64,000 nucleotides of DNA from Terriglobales bacterium (GTDB lineage Bacteria > Acidobacteriota > Terriglobia > Terriglobales > Acidobacteriaceae). The DNA is taken from positions 124,001-188,000 of the forward strand of contig DASRER010000022.1 in the NCBI GenBank assembly GCA_035651995.1, in the 5' to 3' direction. Positions within the stretch are counted from its first letter, which is position 1; every line of letters starts with the position of its first letter. The notes under the pieces are model-generated. The model had not been told where the DNA came from, ran no database searches, and saw nothing but the letters and a program-made list of their open reading frames with translations. Both the position numbers and the translations under genes were made by a program. Shown one piece after another: positions 36,205-46,468 of this stretch.

Positions 36205-37912
36205 TCTGCAGCACTCCCGTCTTGAACTCCTTGACCTCCGGATTCAGCGCCGCCGCCTCCAGCGCCTCGATGAGCGCCGCCCGCGTGTCCAGCGGATCGA
36301 TGATCCGGTCAATCCACAGCCGCGCCGCGCCGTACCGCGGGTCCATCTGCCGGTCGTAGGTCCGCTTCACCTCGTCATATAGTTTCTTGCGCTCGTCCTC
36401 GCTCAGCTTTTTTCCGCCGCGCTCCAGTTGTTTGATCTTGATCTCCACCAGCGTCGCCGCAGCCGACTCGCCCGACATCACGCTGTACCGCGCCGTCGGC
36501 CACGCGAAGACGAAGCGCGGATCGTACGCCTTGCCGCACATCGCATAGTGACCGGCCCCGAACGATCCGCCCACGATCACGGTGATCTTCGGCACCACCG
36601 AATTCGACACCGCGTTCACCATCTTCGCGCCCGCGCGAATGATCCCGCTCCACTCCGCGTCGCGTCCCACCATAAAGCCGTTCACGTCGTGGAAAAAAAT
36701 CAGCGGCACCAGGTTCTGGTTGCAGTCCAGGATGAACCTTGCCGCCTTCTCCGCGCTCTCCGTGTAGATCACGCCGCCGAACTCCACCCGCTTGTGGCCT
36801 TCGTGATCGATCTGCTGCTGGTGCTGCTTTTGGTTGGCCACGATCCCCACCGCGTATCCGCCAATGCGCGCGTAGCCGCAGATCACCGTCTTGCCGTATT
36901 CCGGCTTGTACTCGTCGAAGCGGCTGCCGTCCACGATCCGCGCCAGGATTTCTTTCATGTCATACGGCTTCGCCGCGTCCGACTCGAAGATCCCATACAT
37001 CTCCTCCGCCGGATACGCCGGCGGCGCCGCCTTGCGATGATCGAACGGCGCCGTCTTGCGGTGCCCAATCTTCTCCGCCAGCGAGCGCAGCCGCGCCAGC
37101 GCCGCCTCGTCGTTCGGCTCGCGATAGTCAATCGTGCCGCTGATCTGCGCATGCATCGCCGCGCCGCCCAGCTCTTCAGCTGACACCTTCTGCCCGATCG
37201 CCGCCTGCACCAGCGCCGGCCCGGCGAGAAAAAGTCCGCTGCCGTCGGTCATCACCAGGTGGTCGCACATCAGGGGCAGATACGCGCCCCCCGCCACGCA
37301 CATCCCCATGATCGCCGCGATCTGCGGAATGCCCGTCGCCGACATCACCGCGTTGTTCCGGAACACGCGCCCAAAATCATCCGTGTCGGGGAACACGTCT
37401 TCCTGCAACGGCAGGAACACGCCTGCCGAATCCACCAGGTAGATCGTCGGGATATGGTTCTCGATCGCGATGTTTTGCGCCCGGATGACCTTCTTGGCTG
37501 TCATGGGAAAGAACGCGCCCGCCTTCACCGTGGCGTCGTTCGCGATGACCATGAACAGCCGCCCATGAATCTGCCCCAGGCCCGTGACCACTCCGGCCGC
37601 CGGCGCCCCGCCCCACTCCTCGTACATCTCGAAGGCCGCATACAGGCCCAGCTCGAACAGGTCCGTCCCGGGATCGAGCAGCAGCGCAATGCGCTCGCGC
37701 GCCGTCAGCCGTCCTTTGCTGTGCTGGTTTTCGATGGCCCTTGCCCCGCCGCCCTGCCGCAGCACTTCTTCCTCGTTATGCAACCGCGACACCAGCTCCG
37801 CCATGGCGCGCATGTTCTTCTCAAAGCGCGCCGAGGTGGCGTCAATCTTGGTAGCGAAGGCCTCGCCCGCCGCCGGAGACGCTCGTTTCTCGCTGGTGGT
37901 GCGTTCAGTCAT
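36200..37912 (-). CDS. Acyl-CoA carboxylase carboxyltransferase (beta) subunit
   Basis: 570 residues, the size of methylcrotonyl-CoA carboxylase beta. Acyl-CoA-binding and carboxybiotin-binding parts are both present: GVVTGLGQIHGRLFMVIAND, GGAYLPLMCDHLVMTDGSG, and PLIFFHDVNGFMVGRDAEWSG, SFGAGHYAMCGKAYDPRF. The neighbours (HMG-CoA lyase and hydratase) point to methylcrotonyl-CoA as substrate, giving the middle step of leucine degradation. The biotin carboxylase/carrier subunit is not in this window; propionyl-CoA carboxylase is the alternative. Confidence 0.88.
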   Translation of the reverse strand: MTERTTSEKRASPAAGEAFATKIDATSARFEKNMRAMAELVSRLHNEEEVLRQGGGARAIENQHSKGRLTARERIALLLDPGTDLFELGLYAAFEMYEEWGGAPAAGVVTGLGQIHGRLFMVIANDATVKAGAFFPMTAKKVIRAQNIAIENHIPTIYLVDSAGVFLPLQEDVFPDTDDFGRVFRNNAVMSATGIPQIAAIMGMCVAGGAYLPLMCDHLVMTDGSGLFLAGPALVQAAIGQKVSAEELGGAAMHAQISGTIDYREPNDEAALARLRSLAEKIGHRKTAPFDHRKAAPPAYPAEEMYGIFESDAAKPYDMKEILARIVDGSRFDEYKPEYGKTVICGYARIGGYAVGIVANQKQHQQQIDHEGHKRVEFGGVIYTESAEKAARFILDCNQNLVPLIFFHDVNGFMVGRDAEWSGIIRAGAKMVNAVSNSVVPKITVIVGGSFGAGHYAMCGKAYDPRFVFAWPTARYSVMSGESAAATLVEIKIKQLERGGKKLSEDERKKLYDEVKRTYDRQMDPRYGAARLWIDRIIDPLDTRAALIEALEAAALNPEVKEFKTGVLQT

Positions 37913-38025
37913 GCAGCCGTTTGTTGACGTAAACCATTCAACCTACTACAGCAAAACCGGAGTGGCAAACAGGTAGACGCGCCTGTTCGCGGGCGCATCT
38001 GAGCTTATTCGGGAGGTGGCATGCC

Positions 38026-38244
38026 ATGGTCACTGTGACCTGCGATGTCTGCAGAGCCAAGCGCACCAGCGGAGAAGAATGGGTCCTCGGTTACGACCTT
38101 CAGGCGGAAACGCCCACCTCGGTCCAGCGCGCCATTCGCTTCCTTGATCGCTGGGACGATCGCCGCATCCTCGATCTGGGCGCAATTCATCTCTGTTCGG
38201 AACGCTGCCGCGAGCGCTATATCAAAGGAGCACGCGCGGCCTGA
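38026..38244 (+). CDS. Small cysteine-rich (zinc-binding?) protein
   Basis: 72 residues; GGGAGG lies about 9 bases before the ATG. Two cysteine pairs, CDVC at residues 6-9 and CSERC near 58-62, could bind one zinc. The middle is a helical segment (TSVQRAIRFLDRWDDRRI). No family is recognised; it may be a small regulator. It stands alone, divergent from the carboxyltransferase. Confidence 0.6.
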   Translation: MVTVTCDVCRAKRTSGEEWVLGYDLQAETPTSVQRAIRFLDRWDDRRILDLGAIHLCSERCRERYIKGARAA

Positions 38245-38334
38245 GCGGGTGGGCGCAGTGTAGCTGCCCGGCCCAACACTTAGGTGCTACACTGAATGCA
38301 CTGCCCCACGCCCGCGTGGCCCAGCGGATCCAAC

Positions 38335-38838
38335 ATGCCGATTGAAAGCGTCCTGCGCGCACGCCTCCTGGGACAATCCGACGCTATTCTTGCCTTGATC
38401 GCCGGTATGACCGATGCGGACAAGACGGCGCAACCGCTCTCCGGCAAGTGATCGCTGCACCAGCAGATCTGCCACCTCGGCCGCTACCACGAAGTTTTTC
38501 TCGAGCGCCTCGACCAGATTCTCCACGGGCCTTCGCCGCCGAAGATGGAGCGTTACCGCGCCGAAGACGATCCGCAGTGGCCCGCCTGGATGCGATTGAG
38601 CCCCGACGATGCACTCGAGCGTTTTCGCAATCTTCGCACCAAGCTGATCAGGGAGCTCGACGGCTGTTCATCGTCGGACTGGGCCCGCACCGGCGCCCAC
38701 CCGGCGCTCGGCGAGATGACGCTGCGCAAGTGGGTTGAGTTCTTCCTCGTCCACGAAGCCCATCACATCTACAACATGATGTTCACCAAGTCTGCCGCCA
38801 AAGAAAGGCCCGGCGGCCTCAGCATCCGCGCCTCGTAA
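38335..38838 (+). pseudogene. DinB-family protein interrupted by an in-frame TGA
   Basis: The reading frame from ATG 38335 runs RARLLGQSDAILALIAGMTD, then PLSGK-TGA-SLHQQICHLGRYHEVFLERL and continues to 38838 with LREWVEFFLVHEAHH-like LRKWVEFFLVHEAHH. DinB/YfiT proteins have a Trp at the position of the TGA (GKWS-x-x-E/QQ-x-x-HL), so one G-to-A change explains the stop. All three metal-type histidines are readable. The downstream ATG at 38545 could give a partial product without the first helix. No selenocysteine element is seen. Confidence 0.65.
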
Positions 38839-38857
38839 TTTACAAAAACCCTTCCCC

Positions 38858-39062
38858 GGGTCGCCCTGAAATCACGAGCTGTTTGCGGCCGAAGGTCCCC
38901 AGCACCGCTGGCAGCATTTCCGCTGGTCGAGGTCACCTGCCACTGGCCCGTGTGGACGTGGGCGACCTCCCCGCGAACGGCTCGCTCTCAGAGTGAAGCC
39001 GCGCCGAAGCCGCCTCCTTCACTCGGTACCTGGTACGGAGTGCTGTGTACTGGTCACTGCCG
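38858..39062. repeat. Composite repeat E+M, copy 2
   Basis: Body phrases shared with 15785-15992 include GAAGGTCCCCAGCA against GAAGTCCAAGGCCCCAGCA, GAGGTCACCTGCCAC and GCCTCCTTCACTCGGTAC. The end is a heptad array from 39021: ACTCGGT, ACCTGGT, ACGGAGT, GCTGTGT, ACTGGTC. This array codes the last residues of the crotonase on the other strand. Confidence 0.75.
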
Positions 39063-39666
39063 CCTCCACCGGATCATCCACCACTCGCTCCACCAGTCCG
39101 CACTCGAGCGCTTCCTTGGCCGTCAGCTTCTCCGCCGCGCAGAACATCTGCAACGCCCGGCCCTTGCCGATCCGCCGCGGCAGTCGCTGCGTCCCGCCCC
39201 AACCGGTAATCAGTCCCAGCGACGCGCCACGATGCCCAAACACAGCATTCGGCGCCGCCAGCCGCCTATGACACGCCAGCGCCAGGTCCAGCCCGCCGCC
39301 GAAACAATGCCCCTGGACTGCCGCGATCACTGGGGCAGGGAAGTCCGCCACCAGCTGCATCAGTCGCTGTCCGTTGCGCGCGAAGTCGAACGCACCGGCG
39401 CCACTCAACCTTGAGATTTCGTTCAGATCGGCCCCGGCCGAGAAGAATTTCTGATTGCCGGTCACGATGAGCGGCCGGGGACTGCGTTCCGCGGCCAGTT
39501 CTTCAACCCACCGCGCCAGGATGGAAAGCGAAGCCCGCGTCAGCCGATTCATCCCATCAGCAGACGTCAACCGCAGCAGCCACGCCCCGGCTCGGTCCTC
39601 GATGACGGCGGGAGGCTTTGAATCCGTGTCATCCGCGTTTATCCGCGGTAAGCGGTCCCTGCTCAT
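39019..39666 (-). CDS. Short, probably degenerate crotonase-family protein
   Basis: 215 residues, about 45 shorter than normal, coupled by an ATGA overlap to the gene upstream. The oxyanion region FFSAGADLNEI and GHCFGGGLDLALAC are recognisable, but both catalytic glutamates of hydratases are replaced: APNAVFGHRGASLG stands where ...E-x-FG-x-PE... is expected. The N-terminal codons are formed by repeat J (39621-39655), and the C-terminus ends in residues encoded by a heptad array (TSTQHSVPGTE). It may be a decaying gene or a crotonase with another chemistry. Confidence 0.65.
   Translation of the reverse strand: MSRDRLPRINADDTDSKPPAVIEDRAGAWLLRLTSADGMNRLTRASLSILARWVEELAAERSPRPLIVTGNQKFFSAGADLNEISRLSGAGAFDFARNGQRLMQLVADFPAPVIAAVQGHCFGGGLDLALACHRRLAAPNAVFGHRGASLGLITGWGGTQRLPRRIGKGRALQMFCAAEKLTAKEALECGLVERVVDDPVEAAVTSTQHSVPGTE
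39621..39655. repeat. Repeat J, copy 1 (10-base period), inside a gene
   Basis: Contains TCCGTGTCATCCGCG and TCCGCGGTAAGCGG, nearly identical to 50071-50108. It overlaps the 5' coding part of the crotonase-like gene. Confidence 0.75.
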
Positions 39667-40901
39667 CGCGGCGGCGGGCCTTCCAGGTCGGCCACAATCG
39701 ACGCCAGCGCGGAGCGGAACTGCTCGGCGCCCTCCACATCCAATCGCCGCGGGCGCAGCGGCTTGAGCACGCGCTCCATCTCGTCCCATATCGCGCCGTA
39801 CTCCAGGTGCCCGCGCAGGTAATAGACGCGGCACTCGCACGCCATCTGCGGCATCGGCTCCACATGCGTGCCCGTTGGAAACAGCATGCCGCTGCCCGCC
39901 ACGATGTAGGCGCGCTCCGGCCGCTCGCCGCGCGGCCCGCGGCACGCCGGACGCGCCTCCCGCACGGTGCGCTGCATGAAATTGCTGAAGAACGCCGCCG
40001 TCTGTTTGCGCCCCTGCAGCGTGCTCACGTCCACCACCGGCGCGCTCACCTGCAGCGCCGCCTGCACGATCTTGTCCCAGTCAGCCCTCTCCGGGTCCAC
40101 GTCCTCGAACAGCACCTTCAACCCGAGCACGTCGATGCCGTTCAGTCGCACGCAGCCCGGATCCACGTCCAGCTGCGAAAGCACGTGCGTGATCTGAAGA
40201 AACGCCGAGACGTTGCGACGCAGCGTCCGCGTCCGCCCGCTGTAGATGGCCGACGGGCTGAAGTTCACCAGCACGTCCACCTGCACCGGATGCCGCGCCT
40301 TCACCGGCAGCGTCAGCCGCGCCGCCGGAAACTGCCAGCTCTGCCCCACCTGGTCCACGAATTCCACCGCCGGCAGACCCGACTCCAGTTGCGGCAGCGG
40401 ATCGTTCTTCAGCGGCGCCACCTCGATCCACTTCCGCCCAACGTTGCGCTGCTTCAGCTCGCTGTCGTAGAGCACGAGCGCGACCTGGTATTTTCCCGGG
40501 CGCAGGAAAACTCCCACCACGAACTCCAGCGAATCCTTCTTGCTTACCGGCTTGTCGAGGGCCATCTCGCCGTAGCTCTCGTCTTCGAACCACCCTCCGT
40601 CTTCATCGGCCACCTTGGCCAGCACCTGCAGGTTGCGCTTCACTGACTTCTTTTGCAGATCGCTGGCGCGCATTTCGGCGCGCACTTCCACCAGCTGCCG
40701 CTCCATGAAGGTGAGCCGCGGCGGCATGATCTGGATGTGCCAGGGAATCTCGGTGCGGTCCGGTTCGCGCAGCCACTCCTCCGCCGCAAACGCGAACTCG
40801 CGCGGCGCCCGCGTCACCTCCGCGTACGCAGCCGGAGCGATCCAGACGCACATCGCCGCCAGCGCCAGCAACATGCGCGTCTTGTACGCCAGATTGGACA
40901 T
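39663..40901 (-). CDS. Exported protein of unknown function
   Basis: 412 residues with a signal peptide (LLALAAMCVWIAPAAYA). The mature part begins with a beta-rich section (VEVRAEMRASDLQKKSVKRN, LEFVVGVFLRPGKYQVALV) resembling an Ig-like or DUF-type domain, then a segment LDVDPGCVRLNGIDVLGLKV and a C-terminal helical part. Two cysteines lie near the C-terminus in ACECRVYY. It is not recognised; acidobacterial genomes have VWFA-adjacent proteins with this look, but no MIDAS motif is visible. It ends in ATGA coupling to the crotonase-like gene. Confidence 0.7.
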   Translation of the reverse strand: MSNLAYKTRMLLALAAMCVWIAPAAYAEVTRAPREFAFAAEEWLREPDRTEIPWHIQIMPPRLTFMERQLVEVRAEMRASDLQKKSVKRNLQVLAKVADEDGGWFEDESYGEMALDKPVSKKDSLEFVVGVFLRPGKYQVALVLYDSELKQRNVGRKWIEVAPLKNDPLPQLESGLPAVEFVDQVGQSWQFPAARLTLPVKARHPVQVDVLVNFSPSAIYSGRTRTLRRNVSAFLQITHVLSQLDVDPGCVRLNGIDVLGLKVLFEDVDPERADWDKIVQAALQVSAPVVDVSTLQGRKQTAAFFSNFMQRTVREARPACRGPRGERPERAYIVAGSGMLFPTGTHVEPMPQMACECRVYYLRGHLEYGAIWDEMERVLKPLRPRRLDVEGAEQFRSALASIVADLEGPPPR

Positions 40902-40917
40902 TTGGAAACTGTTTCTT

Positions 40918-40942
40918 GTAGAGACGTAGCCTGCTACGTCTC
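40918..40942. repeat. Palindromic element L, perfect copy
   Basis: GTA is followed by GAGACGTAGC-CT-GCTACGTCTC, a perfect 10-bp stem with a 2-base loop, upstream of the B12-binding gene's stop and the start of the exported protein. Confidence 0.88.
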
Positions 40943-40962
40943 CCTCGCGCCGGTTGACGGCC

Positions 40963-41382
40963 TCACCCCACCGGCACCCCTCTCGGCTTCACGTTTTCGC
41001 GTATGAACCTGATGATGTCGTCCATCGGCGTACCCGGCACGAAGATCGCCGCCACCCCCGCCTGCTTCAGCCGCGCAAAATCCACGTCGGGAATGATGCC
41101 GCCCACCACCAGCAGCACGTCATCCATCTTGTTCTGCTTCAGCAGCTCGGCCACGCGCGGCACGATGGCGTTGTGCGCGCCGGAAAGGATCGAAAGGCCG
41201 ATCACGTCCACGTCTTCCTGCAGCGCCGCCCCGGCAATCATCTCCGGCGTCTGCCGCAGACCGGTATAGATGACCTCCATGCCGGCATCGCGCAGCGCGC
41301 GCGCGATCACCTTCGCCCCGCGGTCATGCCCGTCCAGCCCGGGCTTGGCCACGAGCACACGTATCTTGCGTCCTTCAGCCAT
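40963..41382 (-). CDS. B12-binding small subunit of an acyl-CoA mutase
   Basis: 139 residues with the base-off/His-on signature [18 protein letters not shown] (DxHxxG), [10 protein letters not shown] and [12 protein letters not shown], which together form the cobalamin-binding domain. It pairs with the large subunit at 44602 rather than being fused to it, as in isobutyryl-CoA and some methylmalonyl-CoA mutases. It lies 3.2 kb downstream of the large subunit on the same strand. Confidence 0.9.
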   Translation of the reverse strand: MAEGRKIRVLVAKPGLDGHDRGAKVIARALRDAGMEVIYTGLRQTPEMIAGAALQEDVDVIGLSILSGAHNAIVPRVAELLKQNKMDDVLLVVGGIIPDVDFARLKQAGVAAIFVPGTPMDDIIRFIRENVKPRGVPVG

Positions 41383-41418
41383 GTACCTCTATTTAACCAC
41401 GAACCGGCAGGCCATCCT

Positions 41419-41446
41419 GACTGGCAACCGGCAACGCGAAACTAGG
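41419..41446. repeat. Heptad array at the 3' end of the glycosylase gene
   Basis: Four units GACTGGC, AACCGGC, AACGCGA, AACTAGG; the glycosylase stop codon (- strand TAG at 41444-41442) lies in the last unit. AACCGGC also occurs in 36156-36204. Confidence 0.7.
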
Positions 41447-42038
41447 TTTTCGTGTCCTGGCTCCTCCATAAATACCAGCACGCCACCGAGCAATACGGAT
41501 GCCAGCTCGCGGAGATCTTCAGCACCTGTTTCGGCTGCGGCATCCTGCGCTTGCCCCAATGCTTGCGGATCGCCGCGTTCACGCCGAAGTCCACCGTCGG
41601 CATCACGTTGGGCCTGCGCAGCGCGAACATCAGGAACATCTGCGCTGACCACTCGCCGATCCCCTTCACCCGCGTCAGGTGCTCGATCACCTCCGCGTCG
41701 CTCATCTCCGGCAGCCTGGAAAAATCAATCTCGCCCGACTTCGTCTTTTCCGCCAGGTCGCGCAGATAGCTCGTCTTCTGCCGCGAAAATCCGATCGCGC
41801 GCATCTCCGCGTCCGTCAGCTTCAGCACCGACTCCGGCGTCAGCTCCGGACCGGCCTTGTCCACCAGTCGCTGGAAAATCGTGCTCGCCGCCTTGCCGTT
41901 CAGTTGCTGGAAGGCGATCGAGCGCAGCATCGACGTGAACGTCGGCTCGCGGTACGTCATGCGGAACGGGCCAACGCGTTCGATGATCCGCGCCAGCACC
42001 GGGTCCGCCTTCTTCAGATGTCGCACAGCGTGTCGCAT
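41442..42038 (-). CDS. DNA-3-methyladenine glycosylase II-like HhH-GPD protein
   Basis: 198 residues. Helix-hairpin-helix LTRVKGIGEWSAQMFLMF and the catalytic Asp in MPTVDFGVNAA are in place, with the helix FTSMLRSIAFQQLNGKAA before them. It removes alkylated purines in base-excision repair. The length is close to AlkA without its N-terminal domain. The C-terminal residues are partly encoded by the heptad array. Confidence 0.88.
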   Translation of the reverse strand: MRHAVRHLKKADPVLARIIERVGPFRMTYREPTFTSMLRSIAFQQLNGKAASTIFQRLVDKAGPELTPESVLKLTDAEMRAIGFSRQKTSYLRDLAEKTKSGEIDFSRLPEMSDAEVIEHLTRVKGIGEWSAQMFLMFALRRPNVMPTVDFGVNAAIRKHWGKRRMPQPKQVLKISASWHPYCSVACWYLWRSQDTKT

Positions 42039-42065
42039 TTGTGGATGAGAGTTCAGGGGTAGCGA

Positions 42066-42806
42066 TTAGGCCGTCAGCAGGATGGGTTCACTTTTCGTGA
42101 TCACCAGCGTGTGCTCATAGTGCGCCGCCCGCGCGCCGTCCACCGTGCGGACGGTCCAGCCGTCGCTCCCGGTCTGGATCGTGTTTCGTCCCCAGCGGAT
42201 GATCGGCTCCACCGTGATCACTAGGCCCTCGGTCAGCGGCTGCCTCGCGTTCGGATCAAAGTAGTTGGGCCCGCTCGGCGGCTCATGGATCGTCCTTCCC
42301 ACGCCGTGACCGGTCAGCTCGCGCAGCACGGTAAACCCCGAGCGGTTGACTTCCTCCTCCACCGCCGCGCCGATGTCGCACACGCGCTTGCCCACGCGCG
42401 CCGCTTCCATCCCCTTGCGGAACGCGCGCTCCGCGCACGCCGCCAGCGCCCGCGACCGCGCACTCGCATCGCCGACCGCAACGGTGATCGCCGCATCCGC
42501 CACGTAGCCGTTTTTCTGCGCGGTCACGTCCAGCTTCACCAGGTCGCCTTCGTCCAGCCGACGCTGCCCAGGCACGCCGTGCACCACCTCGTCGTTCACG
42601 CTGATGCACACTTCGCCCGGAAACCCGTACACCGTGCGCGGCGACGACTGAGCCCCAAGCCGGTCGAACTCGTGCCCCGCCAGCGCGTCCAGCTCGCCCG
42701 TGCTGATCCCCGGCCTCACCGCCGCCGGCAGCGCCGCCAAAACCTCAGCCACGATCGCGCCAATCGCCTTCAGCCCATCCAAATCGTGTTGCGATTCAAT
42801 CGACAT
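42066..42806 (-). CDS. map: Methionine aminopeptidase, type I
   Basis: 246 residues. All five metal ligands: two Asp in LVKLDVTAQKNGYVADAA, His in TGHGVGRTIHEPP, Glu in LVITVEPI and Glu in the C-terminal YEHTLVIT. It removes the initiator methionine from nascent proteins. AAGGTGAG precedes the ATG. It ends 27 bases before the glycosylase gene, so the two may be co-transcribed. Confidence 0.93.
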   Translation of the reverse strand: MSIESQHDLDGLKAIGAIVAEVLAALPAAVRPGISTGELDALAGHEFDRLGAQSSPRTVYGFPGEVCISVNDEVVHGVPGQRRLDEGDLVKLDVTAQKNGYVADAAITVAVGDASARSRALAACAERAFRKGMEAARVGKRVCDIGAAVEEEVNRSGFTVLRELTGHGVGRTIHEPPSGPNYFDPNARQPLTEGLVITVEPIIRWGRNTIQTGSDGWTVRTVDGARAAHYEHTLVITKSEPILLTA

Positions 42807-42987
42807 CTCACCTTTAGTTTACAATTCCCGCCAATTCAAGTGAACGCGGCCAGGGTGGAGTTTTCTCCGATTGACTCGATTGTGCAGCGGCGCCGCTTCA
42901 GTTGTGCCGTAGAGATGCCCCATTGGAGATGTTGCCGAGAGGGCCCTGAGCGACGCGAAGGGCGATTCGAGGCGCGAACCGGACGCC

Positions 42988-43506
42988 ATGCCCAAAACTA
43001 AGAGACCGAAAAAACCCCCGAAATCCGCCAGGCCGGCCGCCAAGGCCAAAGCGCCCGCCGCAAAAGCGAAGTCCGCCGCACTCGACTTCAACCACGCCAT
43101 GATCTACGCCAAAGACGTGGCCCGCTCCACCGCCTTCTACTCGGGCCTGCTCGGCTTCAAGCTGATCGACGAATTCCGCTACGAGGGACAGCCCGTCTAC
43201 GCCCGCTTGCGCGCCAAGGCCGGCAACGGCACCATCGCCATCCACCAGCTGTCGCCCGGCGCGCCCAACGCCAGCGAAGGCGTCCGCCTCTACTTCGAAG
43301 TCGAAGCGCTCGACGATGTCTGCGCCAAACTCAAGGCCAAAGGCGTTTACTTCACCCAGCTCCCTAAAATGATGCCCTGGGGCTGGAAGCACGCCTACCT
43401 CGACGATCCCGACAATCACGAGATCTCGCTCTACTGGGCGGGCGCCAACCGCATGAAGAAGACCGTGATGCGCGCCGGCAAAGAAGCAGCCGGCAAACCC
43501 CGGTAG
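42988..43506 (+). CDS. VOC-family (glyoxalase-like) protein with a histone-like tail
   Basis: 172 residues. Residues 1-34 are almost only Lys, Pro, Ala and Arg, like histone H1 tails or bacterial AlgP. From residue 35 a VOC domain begins: DFNHAMIYAKDVARSTAFYS, LLGFKLIDEF, LYFEVEALDDVCAKLK, and a C-terminal WKHAYLDDPDNHEISLYW with a typical metal-site Glu. The tail could bring the enzyme to DNA or RNA. The stop codon TAG is the first base group of palindrome L. Confidence 0.8.
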   Translation: MPKTKRPKKPPKSARPAAKAKAPAAKAKSAALDFNHAMIYAKDVARSTAFYSGLLGFKLIDEFRYEGQPVYARLRAKAGNGTIAIHQLSPGAPNASEGVRLYFEVEALDDVCAKLKAKGVYFTQLPKMMPWGWKHAYLDDPDNHEISLYWAGANRMKKTVMRAGKEAAGKPR

Positions 43507-43527
43507 AGACGTAGCTCGCCACGTTTC
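43503..43527. repeat. Palindromic element L, imperfect copy overlapping a stop codon
   Basis: GTAGAGACGTAGC begins as in the copy at 40918; the right half CGCCACGTTTC has three changes. The TAG at 43504-43506 ends the VOC gene. Confidence 0.75.
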
Positions 43528-43590
43528 CTGGTGTCCCTTGACTGGCGCCTCCTTCCTGCCCATACTTCCTGCCCGTCAGGAGGAACTGTT

Positions 43591-44478
43591 ATGCCGCGCA
43601 CGCGTCGTTTCGGCCTGCTCGCCGGCCTCCTCGTACTTCCGGTCATCGCTGTGGCCCAGGGACAAATGCACGTCTGGGCCGATCAGAATTACGACTCCTG
43701 GGAAAACGGCCTGCACACCGAGTTCACCCTCAACGGCGAACTGGTAGACATCTTCACCGCCACTAAGGCCGTGCCCATCAACCTCAAGCCGGGCTGGAAC
43801 ACCATCGTTATGAAGACCACGCCGCAGCCCTCCAACAAGCACAACGAGCTCATCTTCCGCATCGGTCCGATGCAGGACGTGCAGAAGGGAAGCCGCACCG
43901 AAAAGGTCATGCAGCCCGTGCTTTGGGAATTCCGCAACGGCACCGACTGGAACTTCAAGGACGGCGAGTGGTCGCACCCGCTCGGGCCCGACGTAAAGCA
44001 AGTCACCCTCGCCTACAAGCTCTACTATGCCGGGCTTGACCGTGAAATGCCCAAGATCAAGGCTGGCGACTACATTCTCGTCGGCAAACCAAACTACAAC
44101 TCGTGGAATTCGCCCGTTATCGCCACCGTCTGGCTGAACGGCGCCGCGCTCAACAGCATCACGCTGCAAGAGCGCAACATGGTCGTCACCGACCTGATCA
44201 AGCCCGGCAGGAACGAGCTACGCATCGTCTCCACCCGCATCAAGGACGCAATCAAGAACAACGACGAGGAGATCGAGATCCTGGGTCCGGCCTCGTGGAA
44301 CGTCACCGCCAACAAGTACGAGTTTCCGCCGGTGATGAAGGCTTCCGCCATGCAGGGCTGGACGCGCGATCCCAGGTCCGGCCAGCTCTCCAGCCGCGTC
44401 TCCAAAGACGGTATGGAGATCGATCGCGTCGTGCCGTTTATGATCCGCGCCGCGGCCTCGACAACGCCGTCGCAATAA
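43591..44478 (+). CDS. Exported protein of unknown function
   Basis: 295 residues; the ATG at 43591 has a perfect AGGAGG 6 bases upstream. A signal peptide covers residues 1-22. The mature region has two similar halves: YDSWENGLHTEFTLNGE... and YNSWNSPVIATVWLNGA, each followed by a NLKPGWNTIVMK / LIKPGRNELRIV strand. It thus looks like a duplicated beta-sandwich, perhaps carbohydrate-binding. The role is unknown. It is followed by a B-type hairpin and the convergent mutase gene. Confidence 0.75.
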   Translation: MPRTRRFGLLAGLLVLPVIAVAQGQMHVWADQNYDSWENGLHTEFTLNGELVDIFTATKAVPINLKPGWNTIVMKTTPQPSNKHNELIFRIGPMQDVQKGSRTEKVMQPVLWEFRNGTDWNFKDGEWSHPLGPDVKQVTLAYKLYYAGLDREMPKIKAGDYILVGKPNYNSWNSPVIATVWLNGAALNSITLQERNMVVTDLIKPGRNELRIVSTRIKDAIKNNDEEIEILGPASWNVTANKYEFPPVMKASAMQGWTRDPRSGQLSSRVSKDGMEIDRVVPFMIRAAASTTPSQ

Positions 44479-44487
44479 GAGCTTTCA

Positions 44488-44566
44488 CCGGAAAGGACAC
44501 AGAGGAACACAGGGAAAACCAGAGCTTTGGTTTTCCGCCGCCTCTGTGTTCTCTGGGGTGAGGTTC
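44488..44566. repeat. B-type hairpin with a perfect 9-bp core stem
   Basis: GGAAAACCA (44513-44521) pairs with TGGTTTTCC (44528-44536). The outer arms have GGACACAGAGGAACACAG and CTCTGTGTTCTCTG, also complementary with small gaps. It lies between convergent genes and could end both transcripts. Confidence 0.8.
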
Positions 44567-44601
44567 TTGCTTTTGCGGGAAACGAACAACGGGAAACGCT
44601 C

Positions 44602-46410
<1,809 letters not shown>

Positions 46411-46468
46411 GGGGCTGTCTCATGATAAGAGATGCCCGGCGGCGGAGCAACGAAGCAGAACTCCAATC

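Noticed and set aside
38449-38451. Selenocysteine or programmed read-through at TGA
   Set aside because: No SECIS-like hairpin directly downstream was seen, and Trp, not Cys, is expected at the site.
39663-40901. VWFA-domain protein
   Set aside because: No DxSxS MIDAS motif is visible, so I left the protein unassigned.
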